From positions 66,971-130,970 of the forward strand of contig JACRMR010000013.1 of NCBI GenBank assembly GCA_016214895.1: a DNA stretch of 64,000 bases, read 5' to 3'. The notes under the pieces were generated by a model. The model worked only from the letters and a program-made list of their open reading frames with translations. It was not told the DNA's origin and did no database searches. This document shows positions 55,015 through 63,713 of this stretch, in pieces (position 1 is the first letter of the stretch; each line of letters starts with the position of its first letter). A program made the position numbers and the translations under genes. The DNA comes from a candidate division KSB1 bacterium. GTDB taxonomy: Bacteria; Electryoneota; RPQS01.

Positions 55015-56513
55015 CCCTGCGCGTCTTCATCAGCAGCGTGCAGACCGAGTTTGCCGAGGAGCGCAAGGAACTGCGAGAGTACTTGTCCTGCGATCCGTTG
55101 CTGCGGCGGTTCTTTGAGCCGTTCATCTTCGAGGACGTGCCCGCGGCGGACAGAAGAGCCGATGAGATCTACCTTGGCAAAGTGCAGGAATGTGACATCT
55201 ACCTTGGCCTATTCGGATGTCAGTATGGCCGCGAAGATGCAACCGGCAAATCGGCCACGCATCAGGAATTTGACGAGGCGACCCGCCGGCACAAGGAACG
55301 CCTGATTTTCATCAAGGGCGGCGACAGAACAGCCCGCGAGCTGAAAATGCAGGCGCTGATCCGTCAAGTGGAGGCGGAGTTGGTTCGCAAGCGCTTCGCT
55401 GACCTGAGCGAACTGAAGGCAGGAGTCTACGCGGCGCTGATTCAATGTCTCGGGGACCGAGGTCTGCTACATACGAAGCCGTTTGACGATTCGGTATGTC
55501 CGGGCGCGACGCTGGAAGATCTGAACCACGAGCGCATGAAGTGGTTTTTGAGACAGGCCGGTGCTACCCGCAACTTCCCGCTGCCCGAAACCACATCCCC
55601 TGCCGAACTTCTGACGCATCTGGGCCTTCTGGAAAACGGAGTTCCGAAGAACGCGGCGGTTCTGCTGTTCGGAAAGGAGCCGCAACGCTTTCACCGCACG
55701 TCGGAAGTCAAGTGCGCGCATTTCCACGGCGTGCAGAAGACCAAGCCAATCCCGTCCTATCAGATCTACAAGGGGACGGTCTTCGAGTTGGTGGATCAGG
55801 CCGTGGACTTTGTGCTCTCCAAGATTAACCTCAGAATTGGGACACGTGCGGAGTCAACCCAAGTGCCGACCGAGTACGAGATTCCACAGGCTGTGGTCAG
55901 GGAAGCCATTGTGAACGCCGTGGCGCACCGTGACTACCGGACCAACGACAGCGTGGAAGTGATTCTTTACGCCGACCGGCTGGAAATCTCGAATCCGGGG
56001 CGGTTGCCGCCGACGCTGACCGTCGCGGACCTGCGCCGTCCGCACCGGTCTCTTCCGGCCAATCCCTTGCTCGCCGACCCGCTTTATCATGCTGGCTACA
56101 TCGAGAAGCTCGGAACGGGCATTCCGGATATGATTCAGCGCTGTAAGGTCGCCGGAGTGTCTGAACCGGAGTTCATCGTTTATAATGGATTTACAACGAC
56201 TATCAGGCGGACGGTTGTCGCCCCGCAAGTTACCCCCCAAGATACCCTACAAGTTACCCCCCAACAAGCCCCACAAGTAGCGGAAGAAGTCAAGAGGCTG
56301 GTGCTTTCGCTACAGGGGGAAATGGAGCGGGTGAAGATACAAGAAGAACTAAACTTGAGTGACCGGCAAAACTTCCGTACGCTTTACCTGCTGCCAGCAC
56401 TTGAACAAGACTACGTGGAAATGACCATTCCGGATAGACCCCACAGCAAGAGCCAGAAATACCGTTTGACCGCCAAGGGCAGAGCCTTGAAAGCGCAACT
56501 GGAGAAGCCATGA
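55011..56513 (+). CDS. DUF4062 - AlbA_2/HATPase_c_4 protein inside the hsd operon
   Basis: A 500-aa soluble protein. Residues 1-110 are DUF4062-like (LRVFISSVQTEFAEERKELREYL), a domain often found at the N-terminus of STAND-type signalling proteins. Residues about 150-390 resemble RecG-like AlbA_2/HATPase_c_4 regulators, with an ATP-site motif EAIVNAVAHRDY, DRLEISNPG and GTGI. A linker with TPQ/APQV repeats leads to a C-terminal winged helix. It overlaps hsdS and hsdR by four bases each, so it is co-translated with the R-M subunits. Its function is unknown; regulation of the system or a second defence arm are possibilities. Confidence 0.78.
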   Translation: MTLRVFISSVQTEFAEERKELREYLSCDPLLRRFFEPFIFEDVPAADRRADEIYLGKVQECDIYLGLFGCQYGREDATGKSATHQEFDEATRRHKERLIFIKGGDRTARELKMQALIRQVEAELVRKRFADLSELKAGVYAALIQCLGDRGLLHTKPFDDSVCPGATLEDLNHERMKWFLRQAGATRNFPLPETTSPAELLTHLGLLENGVPKNAAVLLFGKEPQRFHRTSEVKCAHFHGVQKTKPIPSYQIYKGTVFELVDQAVDFVLSKINLRIGTRAESTQVPTEYEIPQAVVREAIVNAVAHRDYRTNDSVEVILYADRLEISNPGRLPPTLTVADLRRPHRSLPANPLLADPLYHAGYIEKLGTGIPDMIQRCKVAGVSEPEFIVYNGFTTTIRRTVVAPQVTPQDTLQVTPQQAPQVAEEVKRLVLSLQGEMERVKIQEELNLSDRQNFRTLYLLPALEQDYVEMTIPDRPHSKSQKYRLTAKGRALKAQLEKP

Positions 56514-59500
56514 CCGACGTCGGCCAGAAAGAGAAGCTCACACAAGATCGCGTTGTCAAGCTGTTCCGCGACACGCTGGGGTACGATTATCTCGGCGACT
56601 GGACGGATCGCGAGGGCAATTCGAATATCGAGCCGGAGCTGCTTAGCTCTTGGTTGAAACGGCAAGGACACGACGAAACGCTGATCACGAGAGCACTGCG
56701 CGAAGTCGGAAGGGCTGCGGACGATCAGACGAAGAGTCTGTATGACCGGAACAAGGCCGTCTATGGGCTGCTACGTTACGGTGTCAAAGTCCGGCCAGAG
56801 GTTGGTGAGGACACTAAAATAGTCTGGCTGATCAATTGGAAGGAACCACTCAAGAATGACTTCGCGATTGCGGAGGAAGTCACCGTCTCCGCCGCAGATG
56901 CAAGAGCGAACGACAAGCGACCGGACATCGTGCTCTATGTCAACGGGATTGCGCTCGGTGTGTTGGAGCTCAAGCGCTCGATAGTCTCGGTGGCCGAGGG
57001 CATTCGCCAGAATCTTGACAATCAGAAGCCCGAGTTCATTCTGCCCTTCTTTTCCACGATCCAACTCATCATGGCGGGGAATGACACCGAAGGGTTGCGT
57101 TACGGCGTCATCAAGACTCCCGAAAAGTATTATCTGAAGTGGAAAGAGCCGAGCGCGATTGAAAGCCTGCTCGACCGGCCACTGACGCAACTTTGTAGTA
57201 AGGAGCGCCTGTTAGAGCTAATTCACGACTTCATCGTGTTCGACGCCGGGACAAAGAAGATCAGCTACCCGAACCAGTATTTCGGGGTCAAGGCGGCGCA
57301 AACAGCGGTACGCAAGCGCGAAGGCGGGATCATCTGGCACACGCAGGGGTCAGGCAAGAGCCTAACGATGGTCTGGCTTGCGAAGTGGATTCGCGAATTT
57401 AACTCAGCCGCTCGTATCCTGATTATCACCGACCGCATCGAACTCGACGAACAGATCGAGAAGATCTTTCTCGGGATTGACGAGCATATCTACCGCGCAG
57501 AAAGCGGGACTGATCTGATCGAAAAGCTTAACTCGACAAAGCCGTGGTTAATCTGTTCGCTGATTCACAAGTTCGGTCGCGTAGAGGAGGGCGAAGAAGT
57601 CGGCGACATTGATGCGTATATCGAAGAGGTGAAGAAGGCGCTGCCACACGATTTCAAAGCCAAAGGCGACCTCTACGTGTTTGTAGATGAATGCCACCGC
57701 ACGCAGTCCGGTGAATTGCACAAAGCCATGAAGGCGATTCTGCCGGACGCCATGTTCATCGGCTTCACGGGGACTCCGCTACTCAAAGCCGACAAGCAAA
57801 AGAGCGTCGAAGTCTTCGGTCCGTACATTCACACCTATAAGTGGGACGAGGCGGTGAAAGACGGCGTCGTCGTGGATTTGCGGTATGAAGCGCGTGATAT
57901 TGAACAGAACATCACGTCTCAAGAAAAGATCGACCACTGGTTCGAGGCGAAGACTCGCGGCCTCACTGATTTGGCTAAGGCACAACTCAAGCAGAGATGG
58001 GGAACACTCAAGAAAGTGCTTTCCAGTCAGTCACGCTTGGAGAAAATCGTTGCTGACATCATGCTCGACATGGAAACAAGACCGCGATTGATGGACGGGC
58101 ACGGTAACGCGATGCTGGTTTCTGACAGCATTTATTCAGCATGTAAAATCTATGAGCTGTTCTCCTACACGGATTTAGCGGATAAGTGTGCGATTGTAAC
58201 ATCGTATCGGGCTTCTGCTTCGCAGATTAAAGGCGAAGAGAGTGGCGAAGGAATGACGGAGAAGCTGCGGAAGTACGATATCTATTGCAAGATGCTGGCG
58301 CAGTGGTTCAATGAACCGGTCGATAGCGCCATCAAAAGGATCGAGGAGTTTGAAAAGGAAGTCAAAGAGAAGTTCATCAAAGAGCCGGGCCAGATGAAAC
58401 TCCTCATCGTGGTGGACAAGCTGCTGACCGGATTCGACGCGCCATCGGCTACCTACCTCTATATTGACAAGCAGATGCAAGATCATGGCCTGTTTCAAGC
58501 CATCTGCCGAGTCAATCGACGTGATGGCGAAGATAAGGACTATGGATTCATCATCGACTACAAGGACTTGTTCAACAGCCTTGAAACAGCCGTACATGAC
58601 TATACATCTGGCGCACTTGATAACTACGAGAAGGAAGACGTCGCCGGACTCTTGAAAAACCGAGTTGCCAAAGCAAGAGAAGACTTGGAGGAGAAGCGCG
58701 AGGCGATCAAGGCGCTGTGTGAGCCGGTAGAGATGCCCAAGGATTCCGACGCTTACCGGCACTTCTTCTGTACATCTGAATCGGGCGATGCCGCGCAATT
58801 GAAAGAAAATGAACCGAAGCGGCTCGCACTCTACAAGATGACTGCATCACTATTGCGGGCATTTGCCAACATCGCCAATGATCTGGAAGATGCTGGCTAC
58901 ACACCAACCGAGATCACGGCACTGAAGGAAGAAGTCGATCACTTTGACAAATTACGGGACGAAGTGAAGCTTGCCAGCGGTGACTATATTGATTTAAAGC
59001 AGTATGAACCCGCGATGCGCCATCTCATTGACTCTTACATTCGCGCTGAAGACAGTCGAAAGATTTCCGCACTCGACGACATGTCGCTGATCGAGCTGAT
59101 CGTCGAGCGTGGTGCAGATGCTGTGCGGGAACTTCCCAAAGAACTGCGGGAAAACAAAGAGGCAGTTGCCGAGACTATCGAGAACAATGTTCGCAGATTG
59201 ATTGTCGACGAGAAGCCGTTCAATCCGAAATATTATGAGCGCATGTCGGAGCTATTAGACGCCCTCATTGCCCAGCGTAAGGCCGAGACGGTGAAATATG
59301 AGGAGTACTTGGCCAAGATCGTGGACTTGACCAGACAGGCTAAGAATCCGGACGGTGGAATTGCCTATCCGAAAACATTAGACACTTACGCCAAACGCGC
59401 GCTTTATGATAATTTGAATAGGAATGAAAAGCTGGCCATTGACGTTGACCGTGCTGTGATGACAAGTCGACAGGATGATTGGCGATCCAACCCGTTCAAG

Positions 59501-59599
59501 CTTAAGCAAGTGCGGCTTGCCATCAAATCAGTACTCGGCGAGGACGAGGCTGTAATTGATCAAGTTCTCGAATTGATAAAGAACCAACGTGATTACTGA
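56510..59599 (+). CDS. hsdR: Type I restriction endonuclease subunit HsdR
   Basis: A 1029-aa motor-nuclease. The N-terminal PD-(D/E)xK nuclease shows Asp in RPDIVLYVNG (about 139) and ELKRS (about 152). The SF2 translocase has Walker A TQGSGKS (about 278) and DECH (about 392), then LTGFDAP of motif V/VI. The C-terminal helical domain docks on HsdM. It cuts unmodified DNA at a distance after ATP-driven translocation. It is intact, with no frameshift. Confidence 0.95.
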   Translation: MTDVGQKEKLTQDRVVKLFRDTLGYDYLGDWTDREGNSNIEPELLSSWLKRQGHDETLITRALREVGRAADDQTKSLYDRNKAVYGLLRYGVKVRPEVGEDTKIVWLINWKEPLKNDFAIAEEVTVSAADARANDKRPDIVLYVNGIALGVLELKRSIVSVAEGIRQNLDNQKPEFILPFFSTIQLIMAGNDTEGLRYGVIKTPEKYYLKWKEPSAIESLLDRPLTQLCSKERLLELIHDFIVFDAGTKKISYPNQYFGVKAAQTAVRKREGGIIWHTQGSGKSLTMVWLAKWIREFNSAARILIITDRIELDEQIEKIFLGIDEHIYRAESGTDLIEKLNSTKPWLICSLIHKFGRVEEGEEVGDIDAYIEEVKKALPHDFKAKGDLYVFVDECHRTQSGELHKAMKAILPDAMFIGFTGTPLLKADKQKSVEVFGPYIHTYKWDEAVKDGVVVDLRYEARDIEQNITSQEKIDHWFEAKTRGLTDLAKAQLKQRWGTLKKVLSSQSRLEKIVADIMLDMETRPRLMDGHGNAMLVSDSIYSACKIYELFSYTDLADKCAIVTSYRASASQIKGEESGEGMTEKLRKYDIYCKMLAQWFNEPVDSAIKRIEEFEKEVKEKFIKEPGQMKLLIVVDKLLTGFDAPSATYLYIDKQMQDHGLFQAICRVNRRDGEDKDYGFIIDYKDLFNSLETAVHDYTSGALDNYEKEDVAGLLKNRVAKAREDLEEKREAIKALCEPVEMPKDSDAYRHFFCTSESGDAAQLKENEPKRLALYKMTASLLRAFANIANDLEDAGYTPTEITALKEEVDHFDKLRDEVKLASGDYIDLKQYEPAMRHLIDSYIRAEDSRKISALDDMSLIELIVERGADAVRELPKELRENKEAVAETIENNVRRLIVDEKPFNPKYYERMSELLDALIAQRKAETVKYEEYLAKIVDLTRQAKNPDGGIAYPKTLDTYAKRALYDNLNRNEKLAIDVDRAVMTSRQDDWRSNPFKLKQVRLAIKSVLGEDEAVIDQVLELIKNQRDY

Positions 59600-60317
59600 A
59601 ACGCGACGCATCACCGTCAGCGGTATGTCGATTGACATTGTGCGCAAGAACATCAAGAACTTGCATCTCGGCGTCTATCCACCGAACGGACGAGTGCGAG
59701 TTGCCGCACCGCTCTTGATGTCTAACGAGGCCGTGCGACTTGCGATAATCAGCAGACTCGGCTGGATCAAGCGGCAGCGGGCCAAGTTCGAGGAGCAGTC
59801 ACGGCAATCTGAGCGGCAATACGTGTCTGGTGAAAGCCACTACTTCCTTGGGCAGCGGTATCGTCTTCGCGTCCATATTAATGAAGGCCCAGCCAGAGTA
59901 GCTTTGAAGGGCAAGACCTCGATTGACTTGTATGTCAAGTCCGAGTCCAGTGCCGAATTCCGCTCGCGAGTATTTCAGCGTTGGCACCGCGATCACTTAA
60001 AGGCGCTGATTCCACAACTGTTAGAGAAGTGGCAATCCCGCCTGAACGTGAAGGTAGCAGATTGGGGCATAAAGCGGATGAAAACGAAGTGGGGAAGTTG
60101 CAATGTCGAAGCTCGACGGATCTGGCTAAACCTCGAACTCGTGAAAAAATCAGAGCAGTGTATTGAGTACATCGTCGTTCATGAACTCGTGCATTTGATT
60201 GAACGACACCACAGTGACCGATTCACCAAGCTTATGGACAAGCACTTGCCGAATTGGCGCAGCCGGAAGCAAGAATTGAACTCCGCGCCGCTGGCCCATG
60301 ATGCTTGGGAGTATTGA
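59589..60317 (+). CDS. YgjP-like (DUF45) zinc metallopeptidase
   Basis: A 242-aa protein of the YgjP/SprT-like family. The zinc site VVHELVHLIERHHSDRF is near residue 200 and is preceded by the conserved RMKTKWGSCN. GTG 59589 overlaps the hsdR stop by 11 bases. These genes often sit directly after type I hsdR genes, but their contribution to restriction is unproven. It is the last gene of the five-gene operon. Confidence 0.88.
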   Translation: MITETRRITVSGMSIDIVRKNIKNLHLGVYPPNGRVRVAAPLLMSNEAVRLAIISRLGWIKRQRAKFEEQSRQSERQYVSGESHYFLGQRYRLRVHINEGPARVALKGKTSIDLYVKSESSAEFRSRVFQRWHRDHLKALIPQLLEKWQSRLNVKVADWGIKRMKTKWGSCNVEARRIWLNLELVKKSEQCIEYIVVHELVHLIERHHSDRFTKLMDKHLPNWRSRKQELNSAPLAHDAWEY

Positions 60318-60361
60318 TGTCCACCACGGATCTCGGAAGTCAATTATGTGAACGCCTCCGC

Positions 60362-60390
60362 TTGCAATTAATGAAATCATTTATTACATT
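60362..60390 (+). promoter_or_regulatory. Candidate promoter of recombinase 1
   Basis: TTGCAA (60362-60367), a 17-base spacer, TACATT (60385-60390), 40 bases before the recombinase ATG. Flanked by AT-rich DNA. Confidence 0.5.
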
Positions 60391-60429
60391 AATTCCAATT
60401 CGCCGTTCCATGAATAGAGATATCGAGCT

Positions 60430-61401
60430 ATGTCGAGTAATATTAACACAATGGCAGTTTCGTCTGTCGGCGCTCCGAATTACACCGACCTGATTGCAAC
60501 CGGAAATCTCGTCCAGGCTTTCTTGGCCGGGAGAAAATCGACGACGCTGGCCGCGTACCGCCGGGACATCGAGGATTTTGCTGCGTTCACGAACATGCGG
60601 TCTGCCGAGATGGCCGCGCAAGCTCTGATTGAGCTTCCGCACGGTGAGGCGAATGCAATTGTGCTTGCATATCGCGCGAATCTGATAGCACGCTCACTAC
60701 AGCCAGCCACGGTTAATCGGAGACTTGCTGCACTTCGTTCCTTGGTCAAGCTGGCGCGCACTCTTGGACGCGTAAACTGGACGCTCGAAATCGAGGGTGT
60801 GAAAGGGCAGGCATACCGCGACACGCGAGGCCCGGGTCGTGTGGGCGTGAGCAACCTCTTCGCTGCGGCAACTGGCCGAGGAGATCCGAAGGGGATCAGA
60901 GATGTGGCCATCGTCCGGTTGCTCTATGATCTCGGCCTGAGACGCGGTGAGGTTGTCAGCCTAAACGTAGAGCATCTCAATTTGAAGGAAGGCACGCTTG
61001 CCGTACTTGGAAAGAGTCGCTCAGCACGCGAGACTCTGACGCTGCCAGAGTCAACTCAGCGCGCGCTTCGCAATTGGATTGAGGTTCGGTCATACCTGAG
61101 GCAAGCCGGACACCTCCCGCTGTTCGTGAACATGGACCGGGCCAGAAAGGGCGGGAGATTGACTGGTTACAGCATTGCGCGAATCGTGGCTGCGCTTGGG
61201 GCGGCGGTTGGGTTAAAGGTGAATCCGCACGGACTGCGCCATGCGGCGATCACCGAAGCTCTGGACCTAATGCACGGAGACGTGCGCAGTGTTCAACGAT
61301 TCTCGCGACACAAGGATATTCGTACCCTCACCGTGTATGACGACAATCGGCGGGACATGGGCGGCGAGGTTGCCAAACTGGTTGCTGCGTCTATAGACTA
61401 A
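60430..61401 (+). CDS. Tyrosine recombinase 1 (XerC/XerD-like)
   Basis: A 323-aa recombinase with an N-terminal SAM-like core-binding domain (AGRKSTTLAAYRRDIEDFAAF) and no arm-binding domain. Catalytic residues are present: Arg in LGLRRGEV, Lys in LGKSRS, HGLRH (His-x-x-Arg), His in SRHKDI and the nucleophile Tyr in TVYDDN. The simple Xer-like build fits a short dif-type target. Such a candidate site begins 20 bases after its stop (61422), and its twin lies 10.7 kb upstream. Confidence 0.92.
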   Translation: MSSNINTMAVSSVGAPNYTDLIATGNLVQAFLAGRKSTTLAAYRRDIEDFAAFTNMRSAEMAAQALIELPHGEANAIVLAYRANLIARSLQPATVNRRLAALRSLVKLARTLGRVNWTLEIEGVKGQAYRDTRGPGRVGVSNLFAAATGRGDPKGIRDVAIVRLLYDLGLRRGEVVSLNVEHLNLKEGTLAVLGKSRSARETLTLPESTQRALRNWIEVRSYLRQAGHLPLFVNMDRARKGGRLTGYSIARIVAALGAAVGLKVNPHGLRHAAITEALDLMHGDVRSVQRFSRHKDIRTLTVYDDNRRDMGGEVAKLVAASID

Positions 61402-61421
61402 TTGTGCCTAAGATTCTCCAT

Positions 61422-61449
61422 GAGTGCGAAAAGGCACATTATCGCACTC
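61422..61449 (+). other. Right dif-like recombination site candidate
   Basis: 28 bp: left arm GAGTGCGAAAA, centre GGCACA, right arm TTATCGCACTC. The two arms are near-perfect inverted copies (10 of 11). It shares the right arm and the last two centre bases with the site at 50729, in the same orientation. Confidence 0.65.
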
Positions 61450-61483
61450 ATAATAATTCCTGATACGCTTGCGGAACAGACCT

Positions 61484-61801
61484 ATGCCCGACCGGAAACC
61501 TCCAAGACCCTCTAACCGCGTCCGTGGTCGATCCGCTGGCTCCAGTGTGCGGAAGTCCAAGGTCGAAAAACAAACCGGACACACTAAACTTGTGAGCGTC
61601 ACCGTCAGAGTTGATCCAACAACCGTCTCACGAATCAAGGGGGCGGCCTATGAGCTTCGGATTCCACTATCGCGGCTTGTCGAACAGGCGTTGGTGTTTT
61701 GGCTGGAAACTAGCGAGGGACTGCGAGGCAAGCCATTTGTGAAACGGGAGAAACTTGCGAGTGGCAGGCCGCTTGACATGTCAAAGCCTGAGAGGAATTA
61801 G
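61484..61801 (+). CDS. Ribbon-helix-helix-like small protein
   Basis: A 105-aa basic protein. The Arg/Pro-rich N-terminal tail is followed by a ribbon-helix-helix pattern: strand LVSVTVRVD, helix PTTVSRIKGAAYELR, helix PLSRLVEQALVFWLE. It is likely a DNA-binding repressor or accessory factor for recombinase 2, whose ATG lies two bases after its stop. ATG 61484 is preferred over an upstream TTG at 61469. Confidence 0.65.
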   Translation: MPDRKPPRPSNRVRGRSAGSSVRKSKVEKQTGHTKLVSVTVRVDPTTVSRIKGAAYELRIPLSRLVEQALVFWLETSEGLRGKPFVKREKLASGRPLDMSKPERN

Positions 61802-61802
61802 G

Positions 61803-62903
61803 ATGCCCTCAGTTTACAAGCGAAAGCTCAAGTCAGGCGAATACTGGTTTGGCGCGGTGAAGACTAAGGATGGCAAGTGGAAGAAGTTCTCTACGGGTCT
61901 GAAGACGACCGAATGCAGCAAACGGAACGCAATAGAGATCGTTCAGGGCATGCAATCGGAGCTGAAGGCAGGGAGAAACCCTCTGCGACCGGAAGGCCAC
62001 GATTCCAACACTGTTCAGACAAACGCGCAACGCTACTTGGACACGCGCTCACACGAGCTTCTGAAACCACGCGTGCTCTGGCTGCACAAGAACACACTTT
62101 CTCTATTCCTTGATAACTACAGCGACCGGCCAATTCGCAGCATTTCATTGGCTGATTTGATCGACTTTCGCAATTGGCTGATACAGCGCGGAAGTACGAG
62201 ACGCGGGAGCCGAGAAGAGCTATCGCCAACGACGGTCAATAATCACATGATGCGCGTAGGTACGTTTCTTGGTTGGTGCGGCAGCATTCTCGACTGGACA
62301 CCGCCGCGCCTCAAAAAGCTTAAAGTTCAGCGTACTAAGCCAATCCGCTACTATAGCACGGAGGAGTGTTCCCGCTTGCTCGCTGGCGCTTCAGCGGCGA
62401 CTTACAATGGCGAGCCCCTCTCATGGTTCTTGGGTTTCTTATTGTACACGGGTATGCGTAAATCCGAGGCACTGGCTTGCGAATGGTCTTGGATCGACTA
62501 TACCGCCAACCGGATCTTTGTGCCCGCCATGAAATCGGCGAAGACGCGAGCCGTTCCTATTGCTCCTGTCTTACGTGCCTTGCTCGATGAGATACCCCAA
62601 ACTCGTGTCCGGCTGTTCGGCAACATCTCGAATCTGCATCGCGGCAGTGGTCACCTCGACGACGTTTACAAGCGTGTTCAAGCCGACGCGCAACTTGACG
62701 CCCTGACCTTCCACGATCTCAGGCGGACGTTCATCATTCATTGCCTTGTCTCTGGAATTCCGCTGGAAATGGTCATGGACTGGGTCGGGCACCAGTCAGA
62801 CAAGACCACACTGGAGTACTACACATCGTTCGCTCGCGAAGATCAATCGAAAATGTTGGCTCGTGTTGAATTTGGTCATGGAGTCGAACGGTTGCCTGTT
62901 TGA
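61803..62903 (+). CDS. Tyrosine recombinase 2 (phage-type integrase)
   Basis: A 366-aa integrase with an N-terminal AP2/arm-binding-like region (VYKRKLKSGEYWFGAVKTKDGKW), a core-binding domain (about 85-165) and a catalytic domain with Arg in YTGMRKSEAL, HDLRR (His-x-x-Arg), GHQSDKTT and the nucleophile Tyr in LEYYTSF. The arm-binding part distinguishes it from recombinase 1 and suggests conventional att sites. It forms the right edge of the island: the gene on the far side is cut at its stop. Confidence 0.92.
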   Translation: MPSVYKRKLKSGEYWFGAVKTKDGKWKKFSTGLKTTECSKRNAIEIVQGMQSELKAGRNPLRPEGHDSNTVQTNAQRYLDTRSHELLKPRVLWLHKNTLSLFLDNYSDRPIRSISLADLIDFRNWLIQRGSTRRGSREELSPTTVNNHMMRVGTFLGWCGSILDWTPPRLKKLKVQRTKPIRYYSTEECSRLLAGASAATYNGEPLSWFLGFLLYTGMRKSEALACEWSWIDYTANRIFVPAMKSAKTRAVPIAPVLRALLDEIPQTRVRLFGNISNLHRGSGHLDDVYKRVQADAQLDALTFHDLRRTFIIHCLVSGIPLEMVMDWVGHQSDKTTLEYYTSFAREDQSKMLARVEFGHGVERLPV

Positions 62904-63354
62904 TTTTATAGTCGCCTTCGCCGTCAATGGAGTAGCCGACGAAATCGCGCAGGCCGCTGTTCCACGCCTCGCGCATCTTGCCCGCAAGTTCATCGTCAAC
63001 GAGCGTCAATGTGCAGATGATGCCTTCGTTGCCCTCGTCGTCCGTGCCCCAATGTGGCTTTCTGTATTCGCCGACTTTGTTCTTCGCAATCCCGGCCTGT
63101 TGCTTGATCGGAATTGCGCCGTCGGGGACATGATTGAAGTACTCCGGGCTGAACTCGAAGGCATAGGCGAGCACGCCGTCAAAGAGAGGCATGGCCTCTT
63201 GGAGCATGGCCGCATCGTAGAAGTAGCGATTGCCTTCCGGGCACAGGTTATGGGAGAGACCGGCCCTGATGACCATGACCTCCCACTTGCGACCGGTCTG
63301 ATCGCCCGCCAGAATCCGGGCTTCCGAAATCCGTCTGAACCTGATACGGTGCAT
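62904..63354 (-). pseudogene. Truncated phage prohead protease-like gene
   Basis: A minus-strand frame of about 150 residues with the general pattern of phage capsid maturation proteases: an NRYFYDAAMLQEAMPLFDG segment, later VGYSIDGEGDY. Family-like sequence stops near 62904, where the frame runs antisense into the 3' end of recombinase 2 with no further homology-like pattern. The remainder of the gene is absent in the window, so it looks cut by an integration or deletion event. The family call is from pattern only. Confidence 0.5.
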
Positions 63355-63713
63355 GTCCTGAACATACGTCCCTTGATGATCTGCATCAAGCCCTTGATAA
63401 ACAAACCCCTACAATATTCGTACGAAGATTGTAGGGGATTTCGGCTGACGTGCCATGTCTGGTCGGGAGAATTTTGCCAGTCGCACAGAAAGGTTAACCT
63501 GACTTATTGATTCATATTATGATAGATTCAAGTGTTCGCTGCCTAAGCCCTTGAATTCGTGCAAAAAAAACTATACTTACGAGTGAGTCTTAAGCCGAAG
63601 ATTCCCACTTTGGCGTGCGCCTGTGATCGAGCGAATCTCCGCTGGAAGTTTGGCATCTTTCGCTCGCATGGAATCTTAGGCATTGGTTCAGGCCATGATG
63701 TTAGGAGTACATT
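63355..63713. other. Intergenic stretch with a 32-bp palindrome
   Basis: About 360 bases between divergent genes. It holds a near-perfect palindrome at 63406-63437 (arms CCCCTACAAT / ATTGTAGGGG around TTCGTACGAA, with one mismatched pair). A weak plus-strand promoter candidate also lies here, TTGAAT (63551-63556), a 17-base spacer, TACTTA (63574-63579). No further gene is seen. Confidence 0.5.

Noticed and set aside
56230-56280. Short C/A-rich repeats that could suggest a CRISPR or satellite array
   Set aside because: They are in-frame TPQ/APQV codon repeats of the DUF4062-HATPase linker, irregular in spacing and without spacers.
55011-56513. Reading the whole DUF4062-HATPase gene as a RecG helicase
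   Set aside because: The similarity is to the short HATPase_c_4/AlbA_2 module; no helicase Walker A or DExH motifs are present.
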